58,278 bases of DNA from Betaproteobacteria bacterium (GTDB lineage Bacteria; Pseudomonadota; Gammaproteobacteria; Burkholderiales; Rhodocyclaceae). Both the position numbers and the translations under genes were made by a program. Under the pieces are notes generated by a model that made no database searches, was not told where the DNA came from, and saw only the letters and a list, made by a program, of their open reading frames with translations. The stretch is from assembly GCA_009781175.1 (NCBI GenBank), contig WQYQ01000022.1, positions 1 through 58,278 of the forward strand, written 5' to 3'. Positions within the stretch are counted from its first letter, which is position 1; every line of letters begins with the position of its first letter. Below, piece after piece: positions 8,151 to 17,783 of this stretch.

Positions 8151-9551
8151 CTAATCCGGCACGCGCAAACTCACAAAGCTTTGCGTGTCGCCGCGTTTGA
8201 CCAACAGGGAAACGCTTTCACCCCGTTCGACACTGCCCGCGAAGCGATTGAATTGATCGACCGAGCGGAATTCGGACTGCGCGCCTTTGCGCGTTCCCGA
8301 CACTACAACATCGCCGGCCCGCAACTGCGCCCGGCCGGCGATACCTTTCGCATCCTTGATGGCGACACCGCCGCCGCTTCGATAATGGCGCCTCTGTTCC
8401 CCTGAAAGCGCTAAAACGACCAACCCCAATCGGTTGCCCGACGGCTCGCTGCGGCGCAGCGCAACTTGGCGGGGCGCAGCCTCGCGCTCTTCGGGGAATT
8501 CGGCAACCGTCAGCGCCACGTCTTTGATGCCCCCACTCCGCCATAGCTGCATGTTGACGCGTTTTCCCGGCTTGCTTGATCCCACGATGCGCGGCAGGTC
8601 GGTCGATGCGGCAACGGGACGCGCATCGAAACGCAGGATGATATCGCCGACCTGAATACCCGCCTTGGCGGCCGGCCCATTAGGTTCAAGCTCACTGACC
8701 AGCGCGCCCTCCGCATTTTTGAGCGCAAAACTATCCGCGACATCGCGCGTCACCTCCTGGACCAGCACGCCAATTCGCCCGCGGGTCACATGGCCGGCGG
8801 TACGGATCTGATTCTGCACATCCATGGCCATATCGATCGGGATGGCAAATGAGAGGCCCATGAAACCGCCGGTTTCGCTATAGATCTGGGAGTTGATGCC
8901 AACCACTTCGCCTTTGAGATTGAAAAGCGGACCGCCCGAATTGCCGGGGTTGATCGCAACATCGGTCTGAATGAAAGACACGAGCGACTCATCGGGCAAA
9001 GCGCGCCCTTTCGCGCTCACGATGCCGGCCGTCACGCTATGCTCGAAGCCGAATGGCGAGCCAATGGCAACAACCCAGTCTCCAACGCGCAAACGCGCCG
9101 GGTCGCCGATCGCGACACGCGGAAGATTATTCGCTTCGATTTTGATCAAGGCCACATCGGTGCGTTTATCGACGCCAATCACGCGCGCCCGGAATTCGCG
9201 TTTATCGACAAGGCTCACGATGATTTCATCCGCCGCGTTGACCACATGGGCATTGGTCAAAATGTAGCCGTCGGCAGTAATGATGAAGCCCGACCCTGTG
9301 GCTTCTTCATCCTCATCGCGCGGGATTTGCGGATGGCGCGGCATGAATTTGCGGAACAAATCATTCGGGTCCTGTCCCGGCCGAGCGCGCGCTTTGACGC
9401 TCAACGAACTGCTGACGTTCACCACCGCCGGCGCAAACCGTTCCACCATGTCGGCGAATTCGGGCAGATCCCGGCTCCAGGCAAGCGTCGGCGATACGAA
9501 CAGCACGAAACACAGCCATACGCAGTAATTGCGAGGATCAATACGTCTCAC
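8151..9551 (-). CDS. mucD: Periplasmic serine protease MucD/DegQ (HtrA family)
   Basis: Envelope quality-control protease and chaperone. The 466-residue protein starts at a GTG that overlaps the rseC stop (GTGA), giving a signal peptide ending near LAWS. The chymotrypsin-like triad is visible: His in TNAHVVN, Asp in KRTDVALIK, Ser in GNSGGPLFN. Two PDZ domains follow, the first around residues 270-360 and the second, more divergent, at the C terminus. Placement directly in the rpoE-rseABC operon matches Pseudomonas mucD and indicates control by sigma E. Confidence 0.93.
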   Translation of the reverse strand: MRRIDPRNYCVWLCFVLFVSPTLAWSRDLPEFADMVERFAPAVVNVSSSLSVKARARPGQDPNDLFRKFMPRHPQIPRDEDEEATGSGFIITADGYILTNAHVVNAADEIIVSLVDKREFRARVIGVDKRTDVALIKIEANNLPRVAIGDPARLRVGDWVVAIGSPFGFEHSVTAGIVSAKGRALPDESLVSFIQTDVAINPGNSGGPLFNLKGEVVGINSQIYSETGGFMGLSFAIPIDMAMDVQNQIRTAGHVTRGRIGVLVQEVTRDVADSFALKNAEGALVSELEPNGPAAKAGIQVGDIILRFDARPVAASTDLPRIVGSSKPGKRVNMQLWRSGGIKDVALTVAEFPEEREAAPRQVALRRSEPSGNRLGLVVLALSGEQRRHYRSGGGVAIKDAKGIAGRAQLRAGDVVVSGTRKGAQSEFRSVDQFNRFAGSVERGESVSLLVKRGDTQSFVSLRVPD

Positions 9552-9994
9552 TTCATCACCTCGGCTTCGCACCGATCAAGAATACGCACCGTCAGCGCCC
9601 TCCGGGCCTTTCGCAGGCGAGATACGAAAAGTCCGAGCGCAAATCCAAGCATGGCGCCGAACAAGGCTGCCAGCGCGGAAGAGGCTGCGCTCCAAGCCAG
9701 GCGTTCCGCTGTTATCGCCCCCACAAACAAACCGATCAAGGGCAGGCCATAGACAAGCCCGACAGCCCACAATACGCCCCCCTCGGGGATGCTGACCTGC
9801 ACCACATTCCCTACCTGCACGCCAGGAGCCGCCGCCACGCGGTACGTAGAACAGCGCTGCCCGAACAGTTCGGTCAGCATGCCGGAACGGCAGCCGCCCG
9901 CCGTTTCACAGCGGCCACAACCGGCGTTCTCGGAAACCCGGAGCAGAGCCTCTCCAGCGTGGATTTCGACTACGACAGCATCGCGAACGTTCAT
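9548..9994 (-). CDS. rseC: Sigma-E regulator RseC/MucC
   Basis: Inner-membrane protein that modulates the sigma-E response and is linked to Rsx/Rnf-type electron transport in some bacteria. The 148-residue protein has a Cys-rich N terminus (CGRCETAGGC, near residue 26), typical of the RseC/MucC family, and two transmembrane helices at about residues 80-122. It overlaps rseB upstream (ATGA) and mucD downstream (GTGA), so all three are translationally coupled. Confidence 0.92.
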   Translation of the reverse strand: MNVRDAVVVEIHAGEALLRVSENAGCGRCETAGGCRSGMLTELFGQRCSTYRVAAAPGVQVGNVVQVSIPEGGVLWAVGLVYGLPLIGLFVGAITAERLAWSAASSALAALFGAMLGFALGLFVSRLRKARRALTVRILDRCEAEVMK

Positions 9995-10959
9995 CTATTG
10001 CGCAGCTCCACTCCGTCGGCAATCCGTTTCAGTGCCGCGGCCGGCACTTCACCCAAAGCGGTGACGAGAAAGTCGTTGCCCACGATACGTTTATAGATCT
10101 GCGTCGACCCCGCCGCACTGCTTCCCGGTTGCGGAGGCTCGGTGCGCCCGGCCAGCGGTTCGATGAATACGGAAAGCGTCGCCAAGCCGTCCGAAAAAAC
10201 CATATGTAATGCTTTGGCGTCTTTGCGTTTCAGCGGCCGGCGCACCATGCTGATTTGCTTAAATCCGGGTAAGTTTTTTTGCACAATCCAGTCGGAATCC
10301 TCGGCGCGCACCGGTTCCCCGCATGCGTCGATGACACGCCAACCGCGCGTATCCCGCGCATAGCGGGAACGAAGCCGGTCTTGGTCGATCGCCCCGCCGA
10401 TCTTGACCTCGGAGAAGGCAAATTGCTCGATCAGTTCGCCGCTCTTATCCGTCATGCGGGATTTGAGCATCAAGCCGCTCGCTGGATCGACCCAGAATAC
10501 ATGTCCGAAACGGAATTCATCGCGCGGTTCGAGCCTGACTATCTGCGCGTCCAAGCCCGCGACGCGATCAAGCCCCCCCAGAGAAACCCGGTAATAGTCC
10601 TTCAAGTTGTTTGGAACAATTGCGCCCCAGGCAGGGAAGCGCTGCACGACGACGCGATCGGTAATCAGCGTCCGCTCGTTCGGCAAATAAAAACTCACCT
10701 CGCCATTGGCTCGAACGATTTCGCGTGGCGCTCCATCAAGCACCTCCAGACGTTCATATTCGCCCGTGGCATCGTTCAAATGGACAATACGCGAGGTCTC
10801 GCTGTGTTTTCCAGTCTGATAGACAAACGTTCCCGCATAGCCGAGCTGTTGCGCTGAGCCGGACATCCGCGCAAGCCATGTCAGCGCTTCGTTCGAGCTA
10901 TCCGCGAAGCAACTCCCCGCCCAACCCAGGACGGCAAACAACACCGCCCAAAACTTCAT
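9991..10959 (-). CDS. rseB: Sigma-E regulator RseB/MucB
   Basis: Periplasmic protein that binds the anti-sigma factor RseA and shields it from proteolysis until it senses mislocalised lipoproteins or LPS. The chosen ATG at 10959 overlaps the rseA stop (ATGA) and gives 322 residues with a clean signal peptide (MKFWAVLFAVLGWAGSCFA). The MucB/RseB N-terminal domain (LolA-like fold) starts around residue 25 and the C-terminal domain around 215. A longer upstream frame exists but only reads through rseA. Confidence 0.94.
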   Translation of the reverse strand: MKFWAVLFAVLGWAGSCFADSSNEALTWLARMSGSAQQLGYAGTFVYQTGKHSETSRIVHLNDATGEYERLEVLDGAPREIVRANGEVSFYLPNERTLITDRVVVQRFPAWGAIVPNNLKDYYRVSLGGLDRVAGLDAQIVRLEPRDEFRFGHVFWVDPASGLMLKSRMTDKSGELIEQFAFSEVKIGGAIDQDRLRSRYARDTRGWRVIDACGEPVRAEDSDWIVQKNLPGFKQISMVRRPLKRKDAKALHMVFSDGLATLSVFIEPLAGRTEPPQPGSSAAGSTQIYKRIVGNDFLVTALGEVPAAALKRIADGVELRNR

Positions 10960-11495
10960 TGAGCGTCCCCCAGCGAGGGCTCGACCACCGTCCGCATGTA
11001 ATAGCCGACGCCGGGCATGGCTTGAGCGTCTGCGTAACCATGGTGCGCAAGCAGATAAGCGCGATCCATTTCCGCATCGGAGGGAAGCGCGGACGCTATT
11101 TGAGTTTGATTTCCAAGCGTTGAAAAACCTTGGGAAGAGGCAAGAAGCCCAGGAGCGTCGACTTGCCCACGCGGCCAGCCAATCCAGGCCAGGACAGCGA
11201 CCCCAAAGAATACGGCGGCAATCGGAAGGATGCGTCGCCAATATGCATCATTACGCGCATCTCCGTAATGTGGCGGATTTACGGCAATCACCGTCGGCTC
11301 CTTGCTGATTGCCGCCATTACCGATGCGGTGATATCGCGCACATGCCCCGTTTCACCACGCAGTACTTCACCGACCAGATAGTAAGTTTGCCAATCCGCG
11401 CGCACGGCGCTGCCTGCTTTAATGGCGCCGAGGACTTCTGCCTGCTCTGAATCCGTCAGCTCGCCATCCATCAAAGCCGAAACCTGCTCCTTCAT
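10956..11495 (-). CDS. rseA: Anti-sigma-E factor RseA/MucA
   Basis: Membrane-spanning anti-sigma factor that holds RpoE inactive. The 179-residue protein begins with the conserved RseA N-terminal domain (EQVSALMDGEL), has one transmembrane helix around residues 93-108, and a periplasmic C-terminal tail that RseB would bind. AAAGGTGG precedes the ATG. It starts four bases after rpoE ends, as expected for a co-expressed sigma/anti-sigma pair. Confidence 0.94.
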   Translation of the reverse strand: MKEQVSALMDGELTDSEQAEVLGAIKAGSAVRADWQTYYLVGEVLRGETGHVRDITASVMAAISKEPTVIAVNPPHYGDARNDAYWRRILPIAAVFFGVAVLAWIGWPRGQVDAPGLLASSQGFSTLGNQTQIASALPSDAEMDRAYLLAHHGYADAQAMPGVGYYMRTVVEPSLGDAQ

Positions 11496-11499
11496 ACAT

Positions 11500-12099
11500 C
11501 TACCACCTTTTATCAGGACTTGTATCCAGCAGGGGCCTCAAGCGCTCGGCAATCGCCTCGCGCGCACGGAAAATACGCGAACGCACGGTGCCGATCGGGC
11601 AATCCATCGCGGCAGCAATTTCCTCATAACTCAGCCCCTCTATTTCCCGCAGAACAATCGCTGTTCTCAACTCGTCGGGCAAGGCATCCATCGCCGCATT
11701 CACCGTTTCCCCGATTTGTTTCGATAGCAGCAAACGCTCCGGTGTATCGATATCGCGCAATAAGTCTGCTTCTTCGAATCCCTCCGCGTCCTCCGACAAA
11801 ATATCCGAACTTGTTGGCGTTCTACGCCCATGCGACATCAAATAGTTTTTGGCCGTATTGATGCCGATCCGGTACAGCCAGGTATAGAACGCACTCTCGC
11901 CACGGAAGGACGGCAAAGCGCGATACGCTTTGATAAATGCTTCCTGCGCGACATCTTCGATTTCTGCGGGATCTCTAATCATTCGCGATAACAATCGAAT
12001 CAACTTACGCTGATACTTCGCGACAAGCATTCCAAAGGCTTGCTTATCACCGCGTTGCGCATCTTCGACGAGTTGCTGATCAACCTGACGATCGCTCAT
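11500..12099 (-). CDS. rpoE: RNA polymerase sigma factor RpoE/AlgU
   Basis: ECF sigma factor of the envelope-stress response. The 199-residue protein has region 2 (around residues 25-95, with DVAQEAFIKAYRALPSFRGE and FYTWLYRIGINTAKNYL) and region 4 (around 130-185, with LSYEEIAAAMDCPIGTVRSR as the -35-binding helix-turn-helix). The absence of further domains is typical. It is the first gene of the long minus-strand operon reaching nagZ. Confidence 0.97.
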   Translation of the reverse strand: MSDRQVDQQLVEDAQRGDKQAFGMLVAKYQRKLIRLLSRMIRDPAEIEDVAQEAFIKAYRALPSFRGESAFYTWLYRIGINTAKNYLMSHGRRTPTSSDILSEDAEGFEEADLLRDIDTPERLLLSKQIGETVNAAMDALPDELRTAIVLREIEGLSYEEIAAAMDCPIGTVRSRIFRAREAIAERLRPLLDTSPDKRW

Positions 12100-12135
12100 G
12101 GGGCCTGGGGCTCAGGAAAATACTTCTTGTGCTAG

Positions 12136-12189
12136 GGATGGCACAAAGTATATCCCAGGCCCTCCCAAACCCGTTGGGCTCCTGTCTTC
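12136..12189 (-). promoter_or_regulatory. Probable rpoE operon promoter region
   Basis: On the minus strand a TATACT hexamer at 12153-12148 is a good -10 box, about 50 bases before the rpoE ATG. The corresponding -35 position is weak. I see no convincing sigma-E-type (GGAACTT) autoregulatory promoter. This call rests on a single hexamer and its position. Confidence 0.3.
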
Positions 12190-12327
12190 GTGGATATTGG
12201 AACCCCTCGCCAAACAAATAGTTCAGCCTTCATTGGGGCCTTTCTTGAGCTAAGGCAAAAGCCAAAGTTCCCCATGCTATATTTATTTTTCTTTACGTTC
12301 CTACTGGCCATAGCGGCCCACGAAACC

Positions 12328-13941
12328 GTGCATCACTTCGATGTCCTCATCCTCGGCAGCGGACTTGCCGGCCAATCTCTCGCGCTACGTTTAGCCGATC
12401 AATACTCCGTCGCGCTCGTCTCCAAACGCCAGGTTGAAGACGGCGCCAGCGCCTGGGCGCAAGGCGGCATCGCCGCCGTCGTCGACCCGATGGACTCGAT
12501 CGATGCGCATGTCAACGACACGCATATCGCCGGAGCCGGTCTGTGCGACGACTCCGCCACGCGTTTCGTCGTTGAACACGGGCGCGATGCGATCGAATGG
12601 CTCGCGCAGCAGGGCGTTCCCTTCACGCCGTCTGAAGACGGCCCGTTGCATATGCATTTGACACGCGAAGGGGGGCACAGCCATCGCCGCATCGTGCATG
12701 TCGCCGATGCAACGGGCGCGGCTGTGCAACAGACCTTGACCGAGAAGGTTCGCAAACATCCGAACATTCAAATATTCGAGAATCATATTGCGGTCGACCT
12801 GATTGCCGGCCACAAACAAGGACACCCGGAAGCGGGCTGCCAGGGCGCCTACCTGCTCGACACCGCAACGGATCGCGTGCTGACTTTCACCGCGCGCAAT
12901 ACGGTTTTGGCAACCGGAGGCGCCGGAAAGGTCTACCTCTATACGACCAACCCGGATACCGCAACCGGAGACGGCATCGCGATGGCATGGCGCGCAGGAT
13001 GCCGCGTCATGAACATGGAATTCATTCAATTCCATCCGACCTGTCTCTACCATCCACAGGCCAAATCGTTTCTGATCTCGGAGGCCGTCCGTGGCGAAGG
13101 CGGCATTTTGCGGCTGCCGGACGGTACGCGTTTCATGCCCGAGCACGACGCGCGCGCAGAACTCGCCCCGCGCGATGTGGTTGCCCGTGCGATCGATTAT
13201 GAAATGAAGCGTCACGGCATCGATTGCGTGTACTTGGACATCAGCCATCGGCCAGCCGAATTCATCCAATCGCACTTTCCGAATATTTATGCCAATTGTC
13301 TCGCACTCGGCATCGATATCACACGCGAACCGATCCCGGTCGTCCCGGCCGCGCATTACACCTGCGGTGGCATTCTGACCGATCTGCGCGGCCGTACCGA
13401 CCTGCCGGGACTCTACGCAATCGGAGAAAACGCAGGCACCGGGCTCCATGGCGCCAATCGGCTCGCAAGCAACTCCCTGCTCGAATGCGTCGTATTCGGT
13501 GAAGCCGCAGCAAAAGACATCGCCACTCACCAGCGCCCTTTGCCTGTGCAGATTCCAGCCTGGGACGAAAGCCAAGTCACGGACGCCGACGAAGCGGTCG
13601 TGATCGCACACAACTGGGACGAATTACGCCGCTTCATGTGGGACTATGTCGGCATCGTGCGCACGACCAAACGCCTGGAGCGCGCGCGTCACCGGATTGC
13701 CTTGCTGGAGCGGGAAATCGATGAATACTATGCGCACTTCCGCGTCAGCAACGATTTGATTGAGCTGCGCAATCTTGTCGTCAGCGCAAAACTCATCGTG
13801 CGCAGCGCGCTATCCCGCACCGAAAGCCGTGGCCTGCACTTCAGCCGGGACTTCCCAAACGAGCTTGCCCGAATCAAACCGACGATTCTGAGGAATCCGG
13901 CGTGGCCGAAGGGCTTGCAGCGTTGGATAGATCAAGATTGA
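12328..13941 (+). CDS. nadB: L-aspartate oxidase NadB
   Basis: FAD enzyme that oxidises L-aspartate to iminoaspartate, the first step of de novo NAD synthesis. The FAD-binding [15 protein letters not shown] lies at the N terminus. [15 protein letters not shown] and the [15 protein letters not shown] motif of the succinate dehydrogenase/fumarate reductase flavoprotein superfamily follow, then the C-terminal helical domain. I chose GTG at 12328 (537 residues) because it matches the usual NadB start; an ATG at 12274 would add a hydrophobic 18-residue extension. The 3' end overlaps the convergent YgfX-like gene by 68 bases. Confidence 0.95.
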   Translation: MHHFDVLILGSGLAGQSLALRLADQYSVALVSKRQVEDGASAWAQGGIAAVVDPMDSIDAHVNDTHIAGAGLCDDSATRFVVEHGRDAIEWLAQQGVPFTPSEDGPLHMHLTREGGHSHRRIVHVADATGAAVQQTLTEKVRKHPNIQIFENHIAVDLIAGHKQGHPEAGCQGAYLLDTATDRVLTFTARNTVLATGGAGKVYLYTTNPDTATGDGIAMAWRAGCRVMNMEFIQFHPTCLYHPQAKSFLISEAVRGEGGILRLPDGTRFMPEHDARAELAPRDVVARAIDYEMKRHGIDCVYLDISHRPAEFIQSHFPNIYANCLALGIDITREPIPVVPAAHYTCGGILTDLRGRTDLPGLYAIGENAGTGLHGANRLASNSLLECVVFGEAAAKDIATHQRPLPVQIPAWDESQVTDADEAVVIAHNWDELRRFMWDYVGIVRTTKRLERARHRIALLEREIDEYYAHFRVSNDLIELRNLVVSAKLIVRSALSRTESRGLHFSRDFPNELARIKPTILRNPAWPKGLQRWIDQD

Positions 13942-14353
13942 CCAAGCGCCACTTGAACCAGCGCCGCACCAGCCGCCAATCCTCCCGCGACATTCCGTCT
14001 GAGAGCAAGCAAGCGGAGCCGTGACGGCCATCCCCATCGGATACCCAGTCCAGAACGAGCAGGAAATTGGAAAGCTCGCTTGAACGCGCGCTCAGCGTAA
14101 CCGGAGAAACCCGCTCGGCGGCAATGAGTTCTGCGCCGCCGGAATCATGCAGACGCAGGCGTAAATTGCGCTGATAACGGATTTGCTTGAGCGCATAAAC
14201 AGCGGAAACCAGCACACAAAAGCTGATCCCGAGCGAAACGGGGAAAGTCAGGCCGGCAAACCATGGCAGCAACACAGCCAGCGCATGTAAAAGTATCAGC
14301 GCCCCGACAAGATGACGTGAGGCTTGCAGCGGAATCTCGCCCGCAAGCCTCAT
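13874..14353 (-). CDS. YgfX-like small membrane protein
   Basis: A 159-residue protein with two adjacent transmembrane helices at about residues 15-52 and a cytoplasmic C-terminal part containing [12 protein letters not shown]. This layout resembles the YgfX/CptA membrane proteins of proteobacteria, but sequence identity cannot be judged here. It starts five bases after fabF, so it is probably the last gene of the fatty-acid operon. It overlaps nadB tail to tail over 68 bases, which may allow antisense interference. Confidence 0.6.
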   Translation of the reverse strand: MRLAGEIPLQASRHLVGALILLHALAVLLPWFAGLTFPVSLGISFCVLVSAVYALKQIRYQRNLRLRLHDSGGAELIAAERVSPVTLSARSSELSNFLLVLDWVSDGDGRHGSACLLSDGMSREDWRLVRRWFKWRLVNLDLSNAASPSATPDSSESSV

Positions 14354-14358
14354 CCCGT

Positions 14359-15606
14359 TCAGCCCTGTTCTACGGGACGGAAAACAAGCGTGCTATTGGT
14401 CCCGCCGAAGCCGAAAGAATTCGACAAAGCCGCGCGAATCTTCATCGGACGCGCAACGTTCGGCACGTAATCCAGATCGCAGCCTTCATCGGGATTGTCT
14501 AGATTGATCGTCGGCGGAGCGATTTGGTTGTGCACCGCGAGCGTTGTGAAAATTGCCTCGACACCGCCTGCGGCACCAAGCAAATGGCCAGTCATCGATT
14601 TGGTTGAACTCACGGTAAGACGTTTTGCGTGATCACCAAAACAACGCTTGACCGCCAGCGTCTCGGCAAGATCACCCAGCCCCGTCGATGTACCATGCGC
14701 ATTGATGTGGTCGATTTCATCGTGCGCAACGCGACTGTTTTTCATTGCATTAAGCATGCTGCGCGCGGCGCCTTCGCCCGATTCGGCCGGCGCGGTGATG
14801 TGATGCGCATCGGCGCTCATGCCATAGCCGGCAAGCTCGGCGTAAATTTTGGCCCCGCGTTTGCGTGCGTGCTCATACTCTTCCAGGACCAGCACACCTG
14901 CGCCTTCGCCCATGACGAAACCGTCGCGGTCCCGATCCCACGGACGACTCGCTGCCTCGGGGTTGTCATTGCGCTCCGACAAAGCCCGCGCGGCGCAAAA
15001 ACCGCCAACGCCAAGCAAACAAATCGAAGATTCCGTCCCACCCGCAACCATGATATCGGCATCGCCATACTCGATCAGACGCTGTGCTTCGCCGAGCGCA
15101 TGATTGCCCGTAGCGCACGCGCTTACGACCGCAAAATTCGGCCCCTTGAAACCATACAGGATCGAAAACAGCCCGGAAATATCGTTGATGATCGAACCCG
15201 GAATGAAGAAAGGCGACATCTTCCGTGGCCCGCCTTGCAGGACCGCGTTATGCGTAGCCTCGATCATCGGCAAACCGCCGATACCCGAGCCGATGCATAC
15301 GCCAATGCGCTCGGCATTGTCGGGCTGCATCGCAATCCCGGCATCCTTGACCGCGTCCATTGCCGCAGCAAGCCCGTAATGAATAAAGGTGTCGTACCGC
15401 CGCGCCTCTTTGGACGCCAAGTAAGCGGCGACATCAAAACCTTTCACTTCGCCCGCAATACGAACAGGTAATACCGATGCGTCGAAGCGTGTAATCTGCG
15501 AAATACCGGAACGCCCCTTGAGAATGTTCTCCCACGCCTCAGCAACGGAATTTCCAACCGGACTAATGATTCCAAGTCCGGTAATAACGACACGGCGACG
15601 AGTCAA
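14359..15606 (-). CDS. fabF: 3-oxoacyl-[ACP] synthase II FabF
   Basis: Elongating ketosynthase that condenses malonyl-ACP with acyl-ACP. I chose TTG at 15606, which is preceded by GGAG and gives the usual N terminus LTRRRVVITGLG and 415 residues; an upstream ATG would add an atypical hydrophobic tail. The catalytic Cys lies in SACATGNH, and the two His residues in INAHGTST and KSMTGHLLGAAG. Gly-rich FGFGGTNSTLVF closes the protein. It follows acpP, the standard order. Confidence 0.97.
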   Translation of the reverse strand: MTRRRVVITGLGIISPVGNSVAEAWENILKGRSGISQITRFDASVLPVRIAGEVKGFDVAAYLASKEARRYDTFIHYGLAAAMDAVKDAGIAMQPDNAERIGVCIGSGIGGLPMIEATHNAVLQGGPRKMSPFFIPGSIINDISGLFSILYGFKGPNFAVVSACATGNHALGEAQRLIEYGDADIMVAGGTESSICLLGVGGFCAARALSERNDNPEAASRPWDRDRDGFVMGEGAGVLVLEEYEHARKRGAKIYAELAGYGMSADAHHITAPAESGEGAARSMLNAMKNSRVAHDEIDHINAHGTSTGLGDLAETLAVKRCFGDHAKRLTVSSTKSMTGHLLGAAGGVEAIFTTLAVHNQIAPPTINLDNPDEGCDLDYVPNVARPMKIRAALSNSFGFGGTNSTLVFRPVEQG

Positions 15607-15701
15607 GGCGGGCTCCAGCAGAAAAAAGAGAGGGTTATACAAATATCCGGCCGGACTGCGACAGTTTCAGCTTGATCTTGGAATTGCAATACAAACCGAA
15701 C

Positions 15702-15720
15702 ATCCGCCGCAGCGGCGGAT
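15702..15720 (-). promoter_or_regulatory. Hairpin between acpP and fabF
   Basis: ATCCGCCGC and GCGGCGGAT flank a single base, so a stem of at least seven GC-rich pairs can form in the 125-base acpP-fabF gap. No T run follows. It may stabilise the abundant acpP message by blocking 3' exonucleases, or reduce read-through to fabF. Confidence 0.45.
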
Positions 15721-15731
15721 CAAAGAATGAT

Positions 15732-15968
15732 TTACTTTTTGTGCGAAGAAACGTAGTCGATCGCTTGCTGAACCGAAGTAATCTTTTCGGCTTCTTCATC
15801 CGGAATTTCGCATTCGAATTCTTCTTCGAGCGCCATGACCAGTTCAACGGTATCCAGCGAGTCTGCGCCGAGGTCGTCTACAAACGAGGATTCGTTCTTG
15901 ATGTCGGCTTCGTTAACGCCGAGTTGTTCCGCGACGATTTTTTTGACGCGCTGCTCGATATTCTCCAT
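15732..15968 (-). CDS. acpP: Acyl carrier protein
   Basis: Carries growing acyl chains on a phosphopantetheine arm. The 78-residue acidic protein has the modification serine in [19 protein letters not shown] near residue 37. AAGGAG precedes the ATG, consistent with high expression. It lies between fabG and fabF in the conserved fatty-acid operon; its activation depends on acpS at 1.4 kb. Confidence 0.98.
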   Translation of the reverse strand: MENIEQRVKKIVAEQLGVNEADIKNESSFVDDLGADSLDTVELVMALEEEFECEIPDEEAEKITSVQQAIDYVSSHKK

Positions 15969-16056
15969 TTACTACTCCTTCCCTGATTTGAGGGGCGTAA
16001 ATATAACACCCTATTGTATCAAAAACTCACAACCTGCCTTAACAGCTAATGGCCAC

Positions 16057-16803
16057 TTACGCCATGTACATTCCGCCGTTGGCATGCAACGTGACGCCAC
16101 TAATGTAACTCGCCGCGGGCGAAGCAAGAAACGCCACCGTCGCCGCGATTTCTTCGGGCCGTCCCAAACGGCCCAAGGCAATCTGACCCAATAATGCGTC
16201 CCGCTGCGCTTCGCTGAGCGCGCGCGTCATATCGGTATCGATGAAACCCGGCGCGACGCAGTTCACCGTAATGTTACGGCTGCCCAATTCGCGCGCCAAT
16301 GCTCTTGTCATCCCGGCGACGCCGGCCTTCGCGGCGGCGTAATTGGCCTGCCCCGGATTGCCCGACGAACCGACGACCGAAGTGATATTCACGATCCGGC
16401 CCTGGCGGGCTTTCATCATGCCACGCATGACAAGTTTGCTCATGCGGAAAACGGCGCTCAAATTGGTGCTCAGCACCGCATCCCATTCTTCGTCCTTCAT
16501 CCGCATCGCGAGGTTGTCGCGCGTAATGCCGGCGTTGTTAACCAGAATCGAAACCTGCCCGAAGTCTTTTTCGATTTCCGCCAGCAAGGCTTCGCACGCG
16601 GCGGCGTCGGTGACATCGAGCTTACGTCCGCCGCCCGTGACGCCAGCGTCGGCCAGCGCAGCGGAGATTTCCGCCGCCCCCGTATCCGAAGTCGCCGTTC
16701 CAATCACGCTTGCGCCTTGACGCCCCAACTCCAAGGCCGTCGCACGGCCGATTCCACGGCTCGCGCCGGTGACCAGGGCAATCTGTCCTTGCAGAACACT
16801 CAT
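16057..16803 (-). CDS. fabG: 3-oxoacyl-[ACP] reductase FabG
   Basis: NADPH-dependent short-chain dehydrogenase that reduces 3-oxoacyl-ACP. ATG at 16803 gives 248 residues starting MSVLQGQIALVTGASRGIG, with the cofactor-binding TGASRGIG at about residue 12, NNAG at about 90, and the catalytic Ser and YAAAK (Tyr/Lys) near 140-155. It starts five bases after fabD and is part of the plsX-fabHDG run. Confidence 0.97.
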   Translation of the reverse strand: MSVLQGQIALVTGASRGIGRATALELGRQGASVIGTATSDTGAAEISAALADAGVTGGGRKLDVTDAAACEALLAEIEKDFGQVSILVNNAGITRDNLAMRMKDEEWDAVLSTNLSAVFRMSKLVMRGMMKARQGRIVNITSVVGSSGNPGQANYAAAKAGVAGMTRALARELGSRNITVNCVAPGFIDTDMTRALSEAQRDALLGQIALGRLGRPEEIAATVAFLASPAASYISGVTLHANGGMYMA

Positions 16804-16808
16804 TCCAT

Positions 16809-17741
16809 TCAGCCTTTCGTAACTTCCAACGCTTGCTGGAGCGATGCGGCATCGGCAAGCGCCAAAGCCTCCGGCCCAGCATCGCAACGTTTAACCAAGC
16901 CTGCCAGCACTTTCCCTGGACCACATTCGGCGATCCTGGTCACACCACGGGCGGCAATCGCCTGCACTATTTCAATCCAGCGCACGGGAGAATAAGCCTG
17001 ACGCACCAAGGCATCCTTGATGCGCAGCGGATCGGACTCTACCGCAACGTCGACATTGTTCAACACCGGGATGACCGGCGCATTGAATCCGATATCCGCC
17101 AGCGCAACGGCCAAACGTTCGGCTGCGGACCGCATCAATGCGCAATGAAACGGCGCGCTGACGGGCAAGGGCAAAGCGCGTTTGGCGCCCAGCGCCTTAG
17201 CCGCCTCGCAAGCGCGCGCAACGGCCTCAGCATGCCCCGCGATCACAATCTGCTTGGGATCGTTGAGATTCGCGCAGGAGACGACTTGGCCTTGGGCTGC
17301 TTCCTGACAGGCTTGCTCAACCCGTTCGGGCGACAGACCCAGAATAGCGGCCATCCCTCCGACTCCTGCGGGGACGGCCTCCTGCATGGCCGTGGCGCGC
17401 AAGCGGACAAGCCGCACGGCGTCGGCAAACGCCAGAACGTCCGCCGCGACGAGCGCGGCATATTCGCCCAGACTATGACCCGCCACAACGGCCGGCATTC
17501 CGCCACCCGCCGCGCGCCAGGCGCGCCACACGGCGACGCCTGCCGTCAACATCAAGGGTTGCGTGTTGACGGTCAGGGCCAGACGCTCCGCGGGGCCTTC
17601 TGCAACCATCGCCCACAGATCTTCGTGCAAGGCTTCGGAAGCCTCGGCAAAGGTTTGGCGTACTTCGGCCGAATCGCCATATGCCTGCATCATGCCGACA
17701 GACTGCGACCCTTGGCCTGGAAAGACAAAAGCAAAGCTCAT
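16809..17741 (-). CDS. fabD: Malonyl-CoA:ACP transacylase FabD
   Basis: Loads malonyl groups from CoA to ACP. ATG at 17741 gives 310 residues beginning MSFAFVFPGQGSQ, the canonical start. The nucleophile serine is in AGHSLGEYAALVAA at about residue 92, and the catalytic His is in SAPFHCALM at about 200. It sits between fabH and fabG. Confidence 0.97.
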   Translation of the reverse strand: MSFAFVFPGQGSQSVGMMQAYGDSAEVRQTFAEASEALHEDLWAMVAEGPAERLALTVNTQPLMLTAGVAVWRAWRAAGGGMPAVVAGHSLGEYAALVAADVLAFADAVRLVRLRATAMQEAVPAGVGGMAAILGLSPERVEQACQEAAQGQVVSCANLNDPKQIVIAGHAEAVARACEAAKALGAKRALPLPVSAPFHCALMRSAAERLAVALADIGFNAPVIPVLNNVDVAVESDPLRIKDALVRQAYSPVRWIEIVQAIAARGVTRIAECGPGKVLAGLVKRCDAGPEALALADAASLQQALEVTKG

Positions 17742-17783
17742 GCACACCTCGTGGAAAGCAATTCAGACATTGCGCGCAATCGG

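Noticed and set aside
12391..13611. Minus-strand 406-codon open frame
   Set aside because: Antisense to nadB, whose FAD and active-site motifs are intact; no ribosome-binding site or known motif.
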